DNA of 64,000 bases from Actinomycetota bacterium (GTDB lineage Bacteria > Actinomycetota > Acidimicrobiia > Acidimicrobiales > Poriferisodalaceae), in NCBI GenBank assembly GCA_014238065.1, contig JABABU010000034.1:42561-106560 (forward strand), read 5' to 3'. Position numbers and translations under genes: made by a program. Position 1 is the first letter of the stretch, and each line of letters starts with the position of its first letter. The notes below the pieces were generated by a model. That model was not told the DNA's origin. It ran no database searches and saw nothing but the letters and a program-made list of their open reading frames with translations. Of this stretch, positions 18,173-27,206 are shown piece after piece.

Positions 18173-20074
18173 GTGAGTTCAGATCCGAAATATGATGTGA
18201 TGCTGGTGAGAGATGTCGGGATGACGGCCCGAGACGGCGTCCATCTCGCCACGGACGTGTGGCGACCGGCCCAGGGGACGGAACCGGCTTCTGGGCAGTT
18301 CCCTGCCCTGCTGCTCCGGACTCCCTACGAACGCACGCATGGTCGATACGAAGTACAGGGCGAGTACTGGGCATCGCGAGGCTACGTGTTCGCGGTTCAG
18401 GACTGCCGCGGGCGCTTCGGATCCGGCGGCGACTTCGTCCTGCTCGCCAACGAAGGGCCCGACGGATTCGACGCCGTCGAGTGGCTTGCCGAACTTCCCT
18501 TCTGCGATGGCAACGTCGGGACCTACGGCACGTCGTACAGCGCGTGGGTGCAGAATGCTCTCGCCATCGAGCGTCCCCCACATCTGAGAGCGATGTGGAT
18601 ACACCAGGGAGGGGCAAACGGCGTTCACAGCTCGCTTCGCCACAACGGAGCGCTCGAGTTGCGCTGGCTGACGTGGGCCGTCACCCACGGTGCAGCCACT
18701 CTCGCCGACACCGACCCGCACCTCGCGGAGACATGGCGGGCCCGGAGCGAGAACATGTTCGACTGGCTCTGTGGGCTCCCGTGGGGCGATCAGTCTCCTG
18801 TCGCCGAGCTCGAGGTGTACGCCGACTGGACCAGGGAGCTGTACGAACATGGCGATGCAGTTTCCGATGACGGCTATTGGCTGCAGAAGGGTTTGAATTT
18901 CGAGGCGTACTACGACCAGACCCTCGATGTTCCAACCATGTACTCGGGCGGCTGGTACGACTCGTACACCAGGGCGACCACCGACATTTTCACTGCGCTC
19001 AACAAACGACTCGGGCACCAGCGACTGCTGATGGGCCCATGGATCCATGGCGATGCAGCACTCGAGAGCTCGTCGGCGGGAAGTGTCGATCTCGGCGCCT
19101 CTGCATCGATGGCGACCAGTCCCGATGCATTTCCGGGAGGCAGCAGGCTCGGGGAGCTCGAGCGATGGTTCGCGCCATGGCTGACCGGCGAAGTGATGCC
19201 CTCTTCCGACGCCCCGGTGCGGCTCTTCGTGATGGGAGGCGGCGAGGGAACCAAGGACGACCTCGGACGGCTTCGTCACGGCGGATCGTGGCGAAGCGAG
19301 AGCGAGTGGCCACTGCGGCGAGCAGTCGAGACATCCTTCTATCTGCTCGACGAAGGGGCACTTGGTCGCGAGCCAAGTATTTCCGAGGCCAGCAGCTCGA
19401 CATTCACCTACGACCCGAAGTACCCCGTTCCCACTGTGGCGGCGAACACGTCATCGTTAAACGAGGTCGTCCCATCCCCGGCGCGAATCGGGCTGCCGTC
19501 ACCGATAGCGCTGATGCGAAACATGGTTCTCCAGGGTGGATCGGACCAGATCATCGCCGACACGACGCTGAGGATCGGTACTGAAACCGGCCCGCTGCAC
19601 GAACACAACGGTGTGCTGAGTTTCGAGACCGCTCCGCTCGCAGAAGCCATCGAGATCACGGGGCCGGTTCGTGCAGATCTCGTCCTCACCAGCACAGCCA
19701 TCGACACCGACCTGTTCGTGATGGTGCAAGACGTGTACCCGGCGTCAGGCGACTGGCCACACGGGTACAACCTGAATGTCACCGACGGCATCATGCGAGT
19801 TCGCTACCGGGAAGGACTCGACACCGGGAAGCTCATGGTGCCCGGCGAGACCGTCGCCGTGTCGTTCCAGCTCTATCCGACCAGCAACGTCTTCGCGGTT
19901 GGTCACCGGATTCGCGTGCTCGTCACCTCGTCGTCGTTCCCGCGTTTCGATCCGAACCCCAACACTGGCGAGGCGATCGGACGCCACACGCACACCGTCA
20001 TCGCGCACAACACCATTCATCACGACATTGCCCACCGATCTCGGATCGTCGTCGACACAATCCCCGCCAGCTGA
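18173..20074 (+). CDS. CocE/NonD-family alpha/beta hydrolase (X-Pro dipeptidyl-peptidase-like)
   Basis: A 633-residue serine hydrolase. The nucleophile is S121 in GTYGTSYSA, the acid is D263 in GGWYDSYT, and the base is H292 in GPWIHGD. The C-terminal X-Pro dipeptidyl-peptidase jelly-roll domain is visible from about residue 385 (ITGPVRADLVLTST and the ending with FPRFDPNPNTGE). Cocaine esterase, beta-lactam ester hydrolases and Xaa-Pro peptidases share this plan. No signal peptide is present, so it is probably cytosolic. The start is GTG following CTGAG; an acyl-ester or peptide substrate cannot be told from the sequence. Confidence 0.88.
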   Translation: MSSDPKYDVMLVRDVGMTARDGVHLATDVWRPAQGTEPASGQFPALLLRTPYERTHGRYEVQGEYWASRGYVFAVQDCRGRFGSGGDFVLLANEGPDGFDAVEWLAELPFCDGNVGTYGTSYSAWVQNALAIERPPHLRAMWIHQGGANGVHSSLRHNGALELRWLTWAVTHGAATLADTDPHLAETWRARSENMFDWLCGLPWGDQSPVAELEVYADWTRELYEHGDAVSDDGYWLQKGLNFEAYYDQTLDVPTMYSGGWYDSYTRATTDIFTALNKRLGHQRLLMGPWIHGDAALESSSAGSVDLGASASMATSPDAFPGGSRLGELERWFAPWLTGEVMPSSDAPVRLFVMGGGEGTKDDLGRLRHGGSWRSESEWPLRRAVETSFYLLDEGALGREPSISEASSSTFTYDPKYPVPTVAANTSSLNEVVPSPARIGLPSPIALMRNMVLQGGSDQIIADTTLRIGTETGPLHEHNGVLSFETAPLAEAIEITGPVRADLVLTSTAIDTDLFVMVQDVYPASGDWPHGYNLNVTDGIMRVRYREGLDTGKLMVPGETVAVSFQLYPTSNVFAVGHRIRVLVTSSSFPRFDPNPNTGEAIGRHTHTVIAHNTIHHDIAHRSRIVVDTIPAS

Positions 20075-20124
20075 CGACCGCACAGCTTCGCGGCAGACGC
20101 AGGTGTTCGCGTAGGCTCGCGGAC

Positions 20125-22389
20125 ATGACGGTCACAGACGAACGCACCATCGAGCCTCCATACAAGTGGGTTGGGACCAGGCCTGTTCGTCATGACGGGC
20201 TCGAGAAGGTCACCGGTCGGGCCAAGTTCTCCGCCGACCTGCTCCTACCCGGAATGCTGCACGGTTTCATCCTCCGGTCGCCGCACGCCCACGCGAACAT
20301 CAGTTCCATCGACACCACCGCGGCGGCGCAGATGGAAGGCGTGAGGGCCATCGTCACCGCCGAAGATTTCCCCGACCTCACTGAGCCCGACGCACTCGGC
20401 AAGACGAATGCCGACCTCATCTTCCAGAGCCAGAAGATCATGGCTCGCGGCAAAGTATTGTTCCGCGGTCACGCCCTCGCCGCGGTTGCCGCAACGTCGA
20501 AGGAACTCGCCAAGGCTGCCGCCGAGGCCATCGAGGTCACCTACGAGGTACTTCCACACGTGCTCGATCTCGAATCGGCAATGGCCGATGAAGCGCCCAT
20601 CCTGCACGAAGGTCTCGTCACCGCAGGCGCCGAAGAGCCGAGCGGTCCGACAAACATCGCCAAACGACAGGTGTTCGAACGGGGCGACCTCGACAAAGGA
20701 TTTGCCGATGCCGACATCGTCGTCGAGCGCACGTTCACGACGAAGCCGGTGCATCAGGGTTACATCGAGCCGCACGCCGTCGTCGCCGACACCAACCAAG
20801 ACGGCAACTCATCCGTCTGGTGCTCGTCCCAGGGTCACTTCGCCATTCGTTCGCTGACAGCGCAGCTGCTCCGGTGGGATCCGTCGCGGCTGAAAGTCAC
20901 GCCAGCCGAAATCGGAGGAGGTTTCGGGGGCAAGACCACGGTCTATCTCGAACCGGTCGCTGTGCGTCTGTCTCAGAAGTCGGGGCGGCCGGTGAAAATG
21001 GTGATGAGTCGGGCCGACGTCTTCCGAGCCACCGGTCCCACGTCGGGGTCAACCATCACCGTCAAGATCGGCGCCACCAACGACGGCAAGTTCACAGCCG
21101 CGCAGGCGAACCTCGCCTACGAAGCGGGTGCGTTCCCCGGCTCTTCGGTCGGTGCAGGATGCATGACCGTGCTGGCGAGCTACGACCTCGAGAACTTCCA
21201 CATCGAGGGCCTCGACGTCGTTCTGAACAAGCCGAAAACGGCCGCGTACCGCGCTCCAGGAGCACCAATGGCCTCGTTCGCGGCCGAAAGCATCGTCGAC
21301 GAGATCGCGGCCGCGCTCGACATCGACCCGATCGCCATCCGCGAGATCAACGCAGTCGAAGAGGGCGTCCAGGCCACGTACGGGCCGAAGTACCCACGCG
21401 TTGGCATGCGAGAAACACTCGAAGCCATCAAAGACCACCCGCACTACCTCACCGAACTCGGCCCGAACCAGGGCCGTGGGATCGCTTGCGGATACTGGTT
21501 CAACGCAGGCGGCAACAGCACCGCTACGGTCAACCTCATCGACGACGGTCGCGCCGCGGTCGTCACCGGCTCCCCCGACATCGGAGGTAGCCGGGCATCG
21601 ATGGCTCTGATGGCTGCTGAGGAACTCGGCATCGACGTCGCCGATGTCAGGCCGTCGGTCGCCGACACCGAAACCATCGGCTATGCCGACGTCACGGGCG
21701 GAAGCCGGGTGACGTTCGCGACCGGACTCGCCGTCATCGAGGCCTGTCGCGACCTCGTCTCACAGATGCGAGGGCGGGCCGCGAAAATGTGGAGCTGCGA
21801 CCTGGAAGAGGTCGAATGGGTCGACGGGAGAGCGCAGCACGTCGATGGTAAAGAACCACCGCTCCCGTTGTCGGAAATCACGCGAAAGATGCTGCATACG
21901 GGCGGGCCCCTCAGTTCGACCGTCTCGCTCAACGCTCAGGGAGCAGGTCCCGCATTCTCCACCCATCTCTGCGACGTCGAAGTCGACCCCGAGACCGGGC
22001 ACGTCACCGTGCTTCGCTACACGACGGCCCAAGATGCCGGGCGCGCCATTCACCCCAGCTATGTCGAGGGCCAGATGCAAGGCGGCGTCGTACAGGGGAT
22101 TGGTTGGGCGCTCAATGAGGAATACATCCATGACGACAGCGGCGAAATGGAGAACCCGAGTTTCCTCGACTACCGGATGCCCGTCGCCTCCGATCTGCCG
22201 ATGATCGACACAGTCATCGTCGAAGTCCCGAACCCATCTCACCCTTATGGTGTTCGAGGCGTCGGCGAGGTCGGCATCGTGCCACCACTTGCTGCGGTTG
22301 CGAATGCCGTTTCGCAGGCCACGGGACACCGATTCACCGACCTTCCCATCAGCCCGGTCTCGATCCTTGCTGCGACAGCCGGCGATTGA
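20125..22389 (+). CDS. Molybdenum hydroxylase large subunit, stand-alone paralog
   Basis: A 754-residue second copy of the MoCo-binding subunit, closely similar along its whole length to the operon copy at 11522-13762. Whole segments are nearly identical, such as RPVRHDGLEKV, EIGGGFGGKT, SPDIGGSRASMALMAAEEL and the C-terminal GVRGVGEVGIVPPLAA. The active-site loop is AYRAPGAP at residues 374-381, and the catalytic Glu is kept in GVGEVG. There are no FAD or iron-sulfur subunit genes next to it, so it probably uses the small subunits from the 10-11 kb operon. It may be an isoenzyme with another substrate. It starts 50 bp after the CocE-like gene and may share its transcript. Confidence 0.9.
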   Translation: MTVTDERTIEPPYKWVGTRPVRHDGLEKVTGRAKFSADLLLPGMLHGFILRSPHAHANISSIDTTAAAQMEGVRAIVTAEDFPDLTEPDALGKTNADLIFQSQKIMARGKVLFRGHALAAVAATSKELAKAAAEAIEVTYEVLPHVLDLESAMADEAPILHEGLVTAGAEEPSGPTNIAKRQVFERGDLDKGFADADIVVERTFTTKPVHQGYIEPHAVVADTNQDGNSSVWCSSQGHFAIRSLTAQLLRWDPSRLKVTPAEIGGGFGGKTTVYLEPVAVRLSQKSGRPVKMVMSRADVFRATGPTSGSTITVKIGATNDGKFTAAQANLAYEAGAFPGSSVGAGCMTVLASYDLENFHIEGLDVVLNKPKTAAYRAPGAPMASFAAESIVDEIAAALDIDPIAIREINAVEEGVQATYGPKYPRVGMRETLEAIKDHPHYLTELGPNQGRGIACGYWFNAGGNSTATVNLIDDGRAAVVTGSPDIGGSRASMALMAAEELGIDVADVRPSVADTETIGYADVTGGSRVTFATGLAVIEACRDLVSQMRGRAAKMWSCDLEEVEWVDGRAQHVDGKEPPLPLSEITRKMLHTGGPLSSTVSLNAQGAGPAFSTHLCDVEVDPETGHVTVLRYTTAQDAGRAIHPSYVEGQMQGGVVQGIGWALNEEYIHDDSGEMENPSFLDYRMPVASDLPMIDTVIVEVPNPSHPYGVRGVGEVGIVPPLAAVANAVSQATGHRFTDLPISPVSILAATAGD

Positions 22390-22677
22390 ACCGGCCCATG
22401 GCTCAACGAGTCACTCGACGCGGCTGAAGAGTTCGACGTCGAGCACCACGGCCTGCTCACGAACCATCTGACCCACGGTCTCATCGCGCTCGCATCAACC
22501 GGAGTGGCGCGTGAGGATACCGAACTGTTTCGTCGCCATCTGGGCCAACTCGATGAGCCCCACCTCGATCACGAAGGTGGTCCCGAACCAGCACGCGAAA
22601 CAACCGGGGTGGTCATCGACGCTGACAACTGGCTCACGTTCATCTACCGGGAACGACGCCATCGGCCCAGTTCATGA
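22390..22677 (+). pseudogene. Questin-oxidase-like fragment, in frame after the coxL-type stop
   Basis: Directly after the TGA of the large-subunit paralog the same frame stays open for 95 codons and has coding character: a helical start (LNESLDAAEEFDVEHHG), then the pattern LLTNHLTHGLIALASTG, which resembles the N-terminal NH-x(3)-ALxALxxLG block of the questin oxidase-like (DUF4243) family. Full family members are several hundred residues, so this is only a piece. No ATG, GTG or TTG lies near its N-terminal end; the first GTG falls after the conserved block. The simplest reading is a gene remnant. Stop-codon readthrough is possible but unsupported. Confidence 0.5.
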
Positions 22678-22731
22678 CAATGTCTGGTTCGCATGGTCCG
22701 ACCAAGGACCGCCAACATGAGGGGACACACG

Positions 22732-23499
22732 ATGGATCTCACCGAACGAACAGCGTTGGTGACCGGGGCGAGTCGAGGCATCGGCCGAGCGACAGCGGTA
22801 GCTCTCGCGTCAGCTGGAGCCGGGGTTGGTGTGAACTATCGGACCGGCGCCGCCCAGGCCGCCCAGATCGTCGATGCGATCCGTGGAGAGGGGGGTCGGG
22901 CCGTGGCCGTCCACGGCGACGTCGCCGATCCGGCTTCGTGTGAACGGATGGTCGAGGAGACGGTAGCCAAGCTCGGAACGATCGACATTCTCGTGAACAA
23001 CGCCGCAGTGGGGGCAGCCAGTATCGACTACCCGACCATTGTCGATGCGGAACTCGAACAACTCGAACGAGTCATCAAGACGAACCTGTGGGGACCCATC
23101 CACCTCTGCAAGCTGGTCGCTCCGATGATGCGTTCAGCGGCGCGTGCCGACATCGTGATGGTGTCATCTGGTGCTGCGCAAACGGCCCGACCGAACATGG
23201 GGGCATACTCGATCTCGAAATCGGCCCTCGAAACGCTGGCGCACACGTTGGCGCTCGAAGAGCGGCATCACGGTACGCGGGTCAACGTGGTGTCGCCCGG
23301 ACTCGTGGAGACAGAAATGGGAGTCAGAGCTGCATCGCAATTCCTCGGCACCTCGGATCCGCAGGAGTTGGCAGCCAGCATGCCGTTCGGCTACATCTGC
23401 CAGCCCGAAGACGTCGCCAACCTCATCGTTTTCCTCTGCAGCGAGCAGGCGCGCTACATCACGAACCAAACAATCTCGATCAACGGGGGCGGTCGCTAG
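22732..23499 (+). CDS. Short-chain dehydrogenase/reductase (SDR)
   Basis: A classical SDR of about 255 residues. The cofactor motif is TGASRGIG (about residues 10-17), then NNAA near 87, the catalytic Ser in VMVSSGAA, and Tyr-x-x-x-Lys in YSISKSA. The C-terminal block ends ITNQTISINGGGR. The Asn at the end of the NYR segment after strand 2 is compatible with NADPH, but preference is uncertain. The start chosen is the ATG with AGGGG about 7 nt upstream; two earlier in-frame ATG/GTG codons are possible. It resembles 3-oxoacyl-ACP reductase, but its context suggests catabolism. Confidence 0.9.
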   Translation: MDLTERTALVTGASRGIGRATAVALASAGAGVGVNYRTGAAQAAQIVDAIRGEGGRAVAVHGDVADPASCERMVEETVAKLGTIDILVNNAAVGAASIDYPTIVDAELEQLERVIKTNLWGPIHLCKLVAPMMRSAARADIVMVSSGAAQTARPNMGAYSISKSALETLAHTLALEERHHGTRVNVVSPGLVETEMGVRAASQFLGTSDPQELAASMPFGYICQPEDVANLIVFLCSEQARYITNQTISINGGGR

Positions 23500-23610
23500 C
23501 GGCTTGGAACTGTTGCATGCCTCGCCATGCCTGGTGATCATGGAGACGCTTGCAGATCGTCAGACCGCCTGACAGCAGAACGTCTTCCCTCTGCGAAGTC
23601 GCGTCACCGG

Positions 23611-24753
23611 TCACATCAAACCAAGAAGCCTGTTCTCTGCTGCGTGGTTCATCGGGTCGAGGTCATGACCTGCCAACGCCGGGTGGTCGTGCCGGTACCG
23701 ATGGGCACGATAAATGCTGTTACTGGCGCGTCCACTCTCGTTCGTCGTCGTGATGGGATTGATCCATTCCCACACGATCTCGTGATCCCGAGTGACCTCG
23801 AAAAGTCGACCACTCGTGCCTTCACAGACCAGAACCGACCCTGACCAGAGTCGCTCCACACCCGAGATGTGACCACTGTAGAACTGCGGTCCAGGGTTGC
23901 CCTGGTACTTCCATGTGATCTCCGAGGTGTCGACGTCGATCTCGAGCACGCGCGAGTTGGCGTAACCGTTGTCGAAGACAAGGATCTTCCGGTCGTCGAC
24001 CCACGTGACGTGATGTTGGCCTTGCGTCTCGGTGAACTTGAACGTCAGCGCGCCCGTTGCACCATCGATGACACCGATACGGTCACAGCTTCGAGCGGAG
24101 AATGCGATGTCGCCGGCTTCGTTGATGTCGATAGCGTTGACGTGCGTCCACTCCCAACGTCGCTTGATGGCAACAATTGGGTCCTTCACCGGATCGAGCA
24201 GCTTCCACACGTTGATTCGACGCACCTCCTGGCCGTCCGGGTCGACCTCGACCAGATCGTCCGACAGCAGCCGCGGAAGTCGTTCGCGGTGAACCTTGTA
24301 TCCGCCCTTGACCTTGCGGTGCAGTTCGTCCGACAGTTCCACCCACTCGGGAACCATCGTGTTGCCATTCGGTAACCGGATGAAATCGTGGTGCTGGAAA
24401 CGGTTGCGGTATTCCCACACGACGTTGCCGTCCCAGTCGACCTCGTGAAGCACGTTCTTGTACCCACCGAGTCGCATGACGTGACGTTCGAACGGAGGCG
24501 GCGGTTTGGTCGGCTCGTCTTCAGGCGGAGGGCCCAAGTCCTTTTCGGAGCCGCTCATCAGCAGATTGCCGTTGTCGAGCAAGCGCCCGTAGCCGGGATC
24601 GATCGTGTCGAACGACCATTTGTGAACAATTCGGCCGGCCATGTCTATCAGGAAGGCATCATTGCCAAACTCGGTGAAGAGCGTGTAACCCTTCGTCGAG
24701 CGCGACTCGATGTGATGGGTCAGGCCCGTCGGGCGAACAATGGACCAGCCCAT
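23611..24753 (-). CDS. Arylsulfotransferase-like beta-propeller protein
   Basis: A 380-residue protein built of repeated W-D/G-N-x-V-W blades (HEVDWDGNVVWEY, DTSEITWKYQG, RDHEIVWEW). The central motifs EWTHVNAIDINEAGDIAFSAR and GQHHVTWVDDRKILVFDNG match the arylsulfotransferase (ASST-like) family, including the first conserved His. Unlike classical ASST it has no signal peptide, so it is probably cytosolic. Its ATG lies one base after the stop of the family III CoA-transferase gene (TGACATG), so the two are translationally coupled. Sulfotransfer activity is not established; a structural or ligand-binding propeller is an alternative. Confidence 0.7.
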   Translation of the reverse strand: MGWSIVRPTGLTHHIESRSTKGYTLFTEFGNDAFLIDMAGRIVHKWSFDTIDPGYGRLLDNGNLLMSGSEKDLGPPPEDEPTKPPPPFERHVMRLGGYKNVLHEVDWDGNVVWEYRNRFQHHDFIRLPNGNTMVPEWVELSDELHRKVKGGYKVHRERLPRLLSDDLVEVDPDGQEVRRINVWKLLDPVKDPIVAIKRRWEWTHVNAIDINEAGDIAFSARSCDRIGVIDGATGALTFKFTETQGQHHVTWVDDRKILVFDNGYANSRVLEIDVDTSEITWKYQGNPGPQFYSGHISGVERLWSGSVLVCEGTSGRLFEVTRDHEIVWEWINPITTTNESGRASNSIYRAHRYRHDHPALAGHDLDPMNHAAENRLLGLM

Positions 24754-24754
24754 G

Positions 24755-25954
24755 TCACGCCTTCCCTTCGGTGATGGCGTCGATCTGAATCGAGGTGTAC
24801 CCGATCTCCTCCAGAACCTGGACCGTATCGGAGCCGAGTCGGGGCGGATAATGCTTCAGCACCGGTGTGTTGCTCTCCATGATGATGGGATCGCGGGCGT
24901 AACGAAACATCCCCTCCGTCGGATGCTCCTCGACCTGGAGGAGCCCAACGGCATCGAAGTGTTCGTCGGCATCGATGTTCTCGAGATCGAGCACGGGCGC
25001 GCACGGAATCGATTCGGCGTCACAGATGTCGAGCCACTCCTGCGTTGTCCTCGCCGTGACGAGATCGTCGAGCAGACCGTAGATCTCGTCCGAATGGGCA
25101 ATACGGCTGCGTCCACTGACGAAGCGCTCGTCGTCGGCGAGTTCAGGGCGACCGGCGTGGGTGAAGAATGCCCGCCAATTTCTGTCGGAGTACGGCAGGA
25201 TCACCATCCAACCGTCAGCGGTCCGGCGGGGCTTGCGATTCGGCGTCATCACCCTGGCGTAGCTGAAATCGCCGTGCTGGGGCTCGTAGGTTCGTCCCCC
25301 CAAGTGTTCGACCATGTTGAACGCGGCCATGGTCTCAGCCATCGGGACCTCGACGTGATCGCCCAAGCCAGTGGTCGCTTTCCTCACGAGTGAAGCAGAG
25401 ATGGCTGCTGCGATGTGAATGCCGCAGACCTTGTCGGCCATGATGCTGGGAACCAACATCGGCTGGCCTGCCGTCCGCTCGAACATCGACGCGAGGCCAG
25501 AAACCGACTGAATCACGTCGTCGAAGGCTGGCTTGTCCGCATAGGGGCCATCGCTGCCGTACCCATTGGCAATGCAATAGATCAAGTCGGGTTTCACGCC
25601 ACGAAGTTCCTCCGACGACAGTCCCAGACGCTCCAGCGCACCTCTCCTCATCGACGTCGCGAACACATCGGCAGTCGCGACCAGATCGATCATGGCCTGG
25701 TGTCCTGCTGCTGATTTGAGGTCGAGTACGATGCTTCGCTTGTTGCGATTCAACCCCATGCTGAAGGCGCTCATCGCCTCGGACTTCATCGGGTCGTAGT
25801 GCCTGATCACGCCGCCTCCTGGCGGTTCGACGTAGATCACGTCTGCCCCGAAGTCACCGAGCATCCGCATCGCGAGCGGACCCATGACGACGTCGGTCAG
25901 GTCGATCACCCTGACGCCGGCCAGCGGTCCGGCTGCTGGGTATCCCTCAGTCAT
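24755..25954 (-). CDS. Family III CoA transferase (CaiB/BaiF)
   Basis: A 399-residue cytosolic CoA transferase. The N-terminal pattern LAGVRVIDLTDVVMGPLA, the ADVIYVEPPGGG block, and KRSIVLDLKS are family hallmarks. The catalytic Asp is expected in the stretch after MADKVCGIHIA, but I could not place it with confidence. Members move CoA between organic acids such as formyl-CoA/oxalate, succinyl-CoA/malate or carnitine derivatives. It precedes, and is coupled to, the propeller protein and diverges from the HAD gene with 58 bp between starts. Confidence 0.88.
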   Translation of the reverse strand: MTEGYPAAGPLAGVRVIDLTDVVMGPLAMRMLGDFGADVIYVEPPGGGVIRHYDPMKSEAMSAFSMGLNRNKRSIVLDLKSAAGHQAMIDLVATADVFATSMRRGALERLGLSSEELRGVKPDLIYCIANGYGSDGPYADKPAFDDVIQSVSGLASMFERTAGQPMLVPSIMADKVCGIHIAAAISASLVRKATTGLGDHVEVPMAETMAAFNMVEHLGGRTYEPQHGDFSYARVMTPNRKPRRTADGWMVILPYSDRNWRAFFTHAGRPELADDERFVSGRSRIAHSDEIYGLLDDLVTARTTQEWLDICDAESIPCAPVLDLENIDADEHFDAVGLLQVEEHPTEGMFRYARDPIIMESNTPVLKHYPPRLGSDTVQVLEEIGYTSIQIDAITEGKA

Positions 25955-26012
25955 CGGGTCATGCTTTCACACTCAGTTGAAATGTCAGAACTCGCGGCCG
26001 GGAGGCGTGACT

Positions 26013-26711
26013 ATGGTGGCAGCCGTGATCAGAGCGGTGGTGTTCGACATCGATCAAACGCTCTGGGACTTCCACGTCAGCCGCAAGAACGCCCTTCGTG
26101 CATGCCTCGCACTTTTGCGTCAGAGAGCCACAAGCGAGGCCGTCGACCGCTGGACGATCGACGACCTCCAGACCAGGTTCGATCGAATCGAGTCACGGGC
26201 CAAGAACCTCGCTCTGGCCCGCATCAGGGCCGCGTCACTCCGTGAAGCGGCCAACGAGGCCGCTCCGCTCGACCCACAACTCGGCAACGACCTGCACGAG
26301 TTGTACCTCGACCACCGCCACTCCACACGAGAGCCATACGCCGACGTCATTCCCGCTTTGGGACGGCTACGTGCGGCGGGGCTACAACTCGGCCTCATGT
26401 CGAACGGGAACTCGAAGATCGACTTACTCGGCCTCGAAGGATGGTGGGATGCCATCGTGCTTGCTTCCGAGCATCGGGTCGCGAAACCGAATCCGGCCAT
26501 CTACCAGATCACCGCTGACCAGCTCGGACGCGAGCCGGCGGAGCTGGTGTGTGTCGGAGACGATCCTGACAAGGACGTCGCCGGACCCCAGCGCGCCGGG
26601 TGGCGTGCGGTGTGGAATCGAAGAGATGGTCAGGAACTCCCTTCCGATATCACCCCAGATGCAACAGTCGAGTTGTTGACTGAACTCCCAGATCTCATCA
26701 GGCAGTGGTGA
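26013..26711 (+). CDS. HAD-superfamily hydrolase
   Basis: A 232-residue subfamily IA HAD phosphatase. Motif I is VVFDIDQTL with the nucleophile Asp and the +2 Asp, motif II is LMSNGN, the Lys of motif III is in RVAKPNP, and motif IV is GDDPDKD. A helical cap lies between about residues 20 and 100. The start is the ATG preceded by GGAGG at 7 nt; the frame runs on upstream but overlaps the divergent CoA-transferase promoter. A sugar-phosphate or other small phosphomonoester substrate is likely but not identified. Confidence 0.9.
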   Translation: MVAAVIRAVVFDIDQTLWDFHVSRKNALRACLALLRQRATSEAVDRWTIDDLQTRFDRIESRAKNLALARIRAASLREAANEAAPLDPQLGNDLHELYLDHRHSTREPYADVIPALGRLRAAGLQLGLMSNGNSKIDLLGLEGWWDAIVLASEHRVAKPNPAIYQITADQLGREPAELVCVGDDPDKDVAGPQRAGWRAVWNRRDGQELPSDITPDATVELLTELPDLIRQW

Positions 26712-26737
26712 CCTGGTCCATCGACCATACTGGCGCC

Positions 26738-26849
26738 GTGGGATTCGATCCGACCCGCCCCTTCAGGGCAAAGAAGTCCGATGCTGTCTTCATCGCCGCG
26801 GGGCTCATCCTGACCTTCGCCCTCGTCATATGGGCCCTTGCTGGTTAGC
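26738..26849 (+). pseudogene. Small single-helix membrane protein with an apparent one-base frameshift
   Basis: Between the HAD gene and convergent yraN a GTG-started frame encodes a basic head (GFDPTRPFRAKKSDA) followed by a hydrophobic helix. At the CCCC run around 26820-26823 the frame is lost. Dropping one C would give LTFALVIWALAG and a TAG at 26847-26849, 9 bp from the yraN stop. The result would be a roughly 36-residue single-span protein filling the gap exactly. It is either a sequencing/assembly error in a real micro-gene or a true frameshift. If neither, this is non-coding. Confidence 0.4.
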
Positions 26850-26858
26850 CGCCAGCGG

Positions 26859-27206
26859 TCAGAACGCGTTCTCGATGATGGTGAGACGGCCAGCGGTGAT
26901 GGCCGCGACATCGAAGCGAATCGACGATGGAATTCCGCCTGTCGCTCCGGCCAGGTATAGCCGGGCGACTGATCGCACCTGCTGTTGTTTCCGCCAGTCG
27001 ACGGCTTCGGCTGGTGACCCGAAACGGTCAGACGACCTCGACTTCACCTCACAGAACACGAGCACGCCTGAACGGCCGACGATGAGGTCGACCTCTCCTT
27101 CTCGGACACGCCAGTTCCGCTCCAGCACGCGATAGCCACGCCGCTGGTACTCCACCGCTGCCTGTTGTTCACCGTCCCTGCCGAGCTGTAGCCGGCGCTG
27201 GGTCAC
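26859..27206 (-). CDS. yraN: YraN/UPF0102-family nuclease-fold protein
   Basis: A 115-residue member of the UPF0102 family with a restriction-endonuclease-like core. Visible motifs are LGRDGEQQAA with the first acidic residue, NWRVREGEVDLI, and VFCEVKSRS, which together resemble the D...ExK nuclease site. The family sits in ribosomal-protein loci across bacteria, and its biological role is unsettled. The start GTG overlaps the stop of the DUF2469 gene by 4 nt (GTGA). It is the last gene of the translation superoperon here. Confidence 0.9.
   Translation of the reverse strand: MTQRRLQLGRDGEQQAAVEYQRRGYRVLERNWRVREGEVDLIVGRSGVLVFCEVKSRSSDRFGSPAEAVDWRKQQQVRSVARLYLAGATGGIPSSIRFDVAAITAGRLTIIENAF

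Noticed and set aside
18179..19279. A 366-codon minus-strand frame over the CocE-like gene
   Set aside because: It is antisense to the hydrolase, which has its catalytic triad in place; the product has no recognisable domain.
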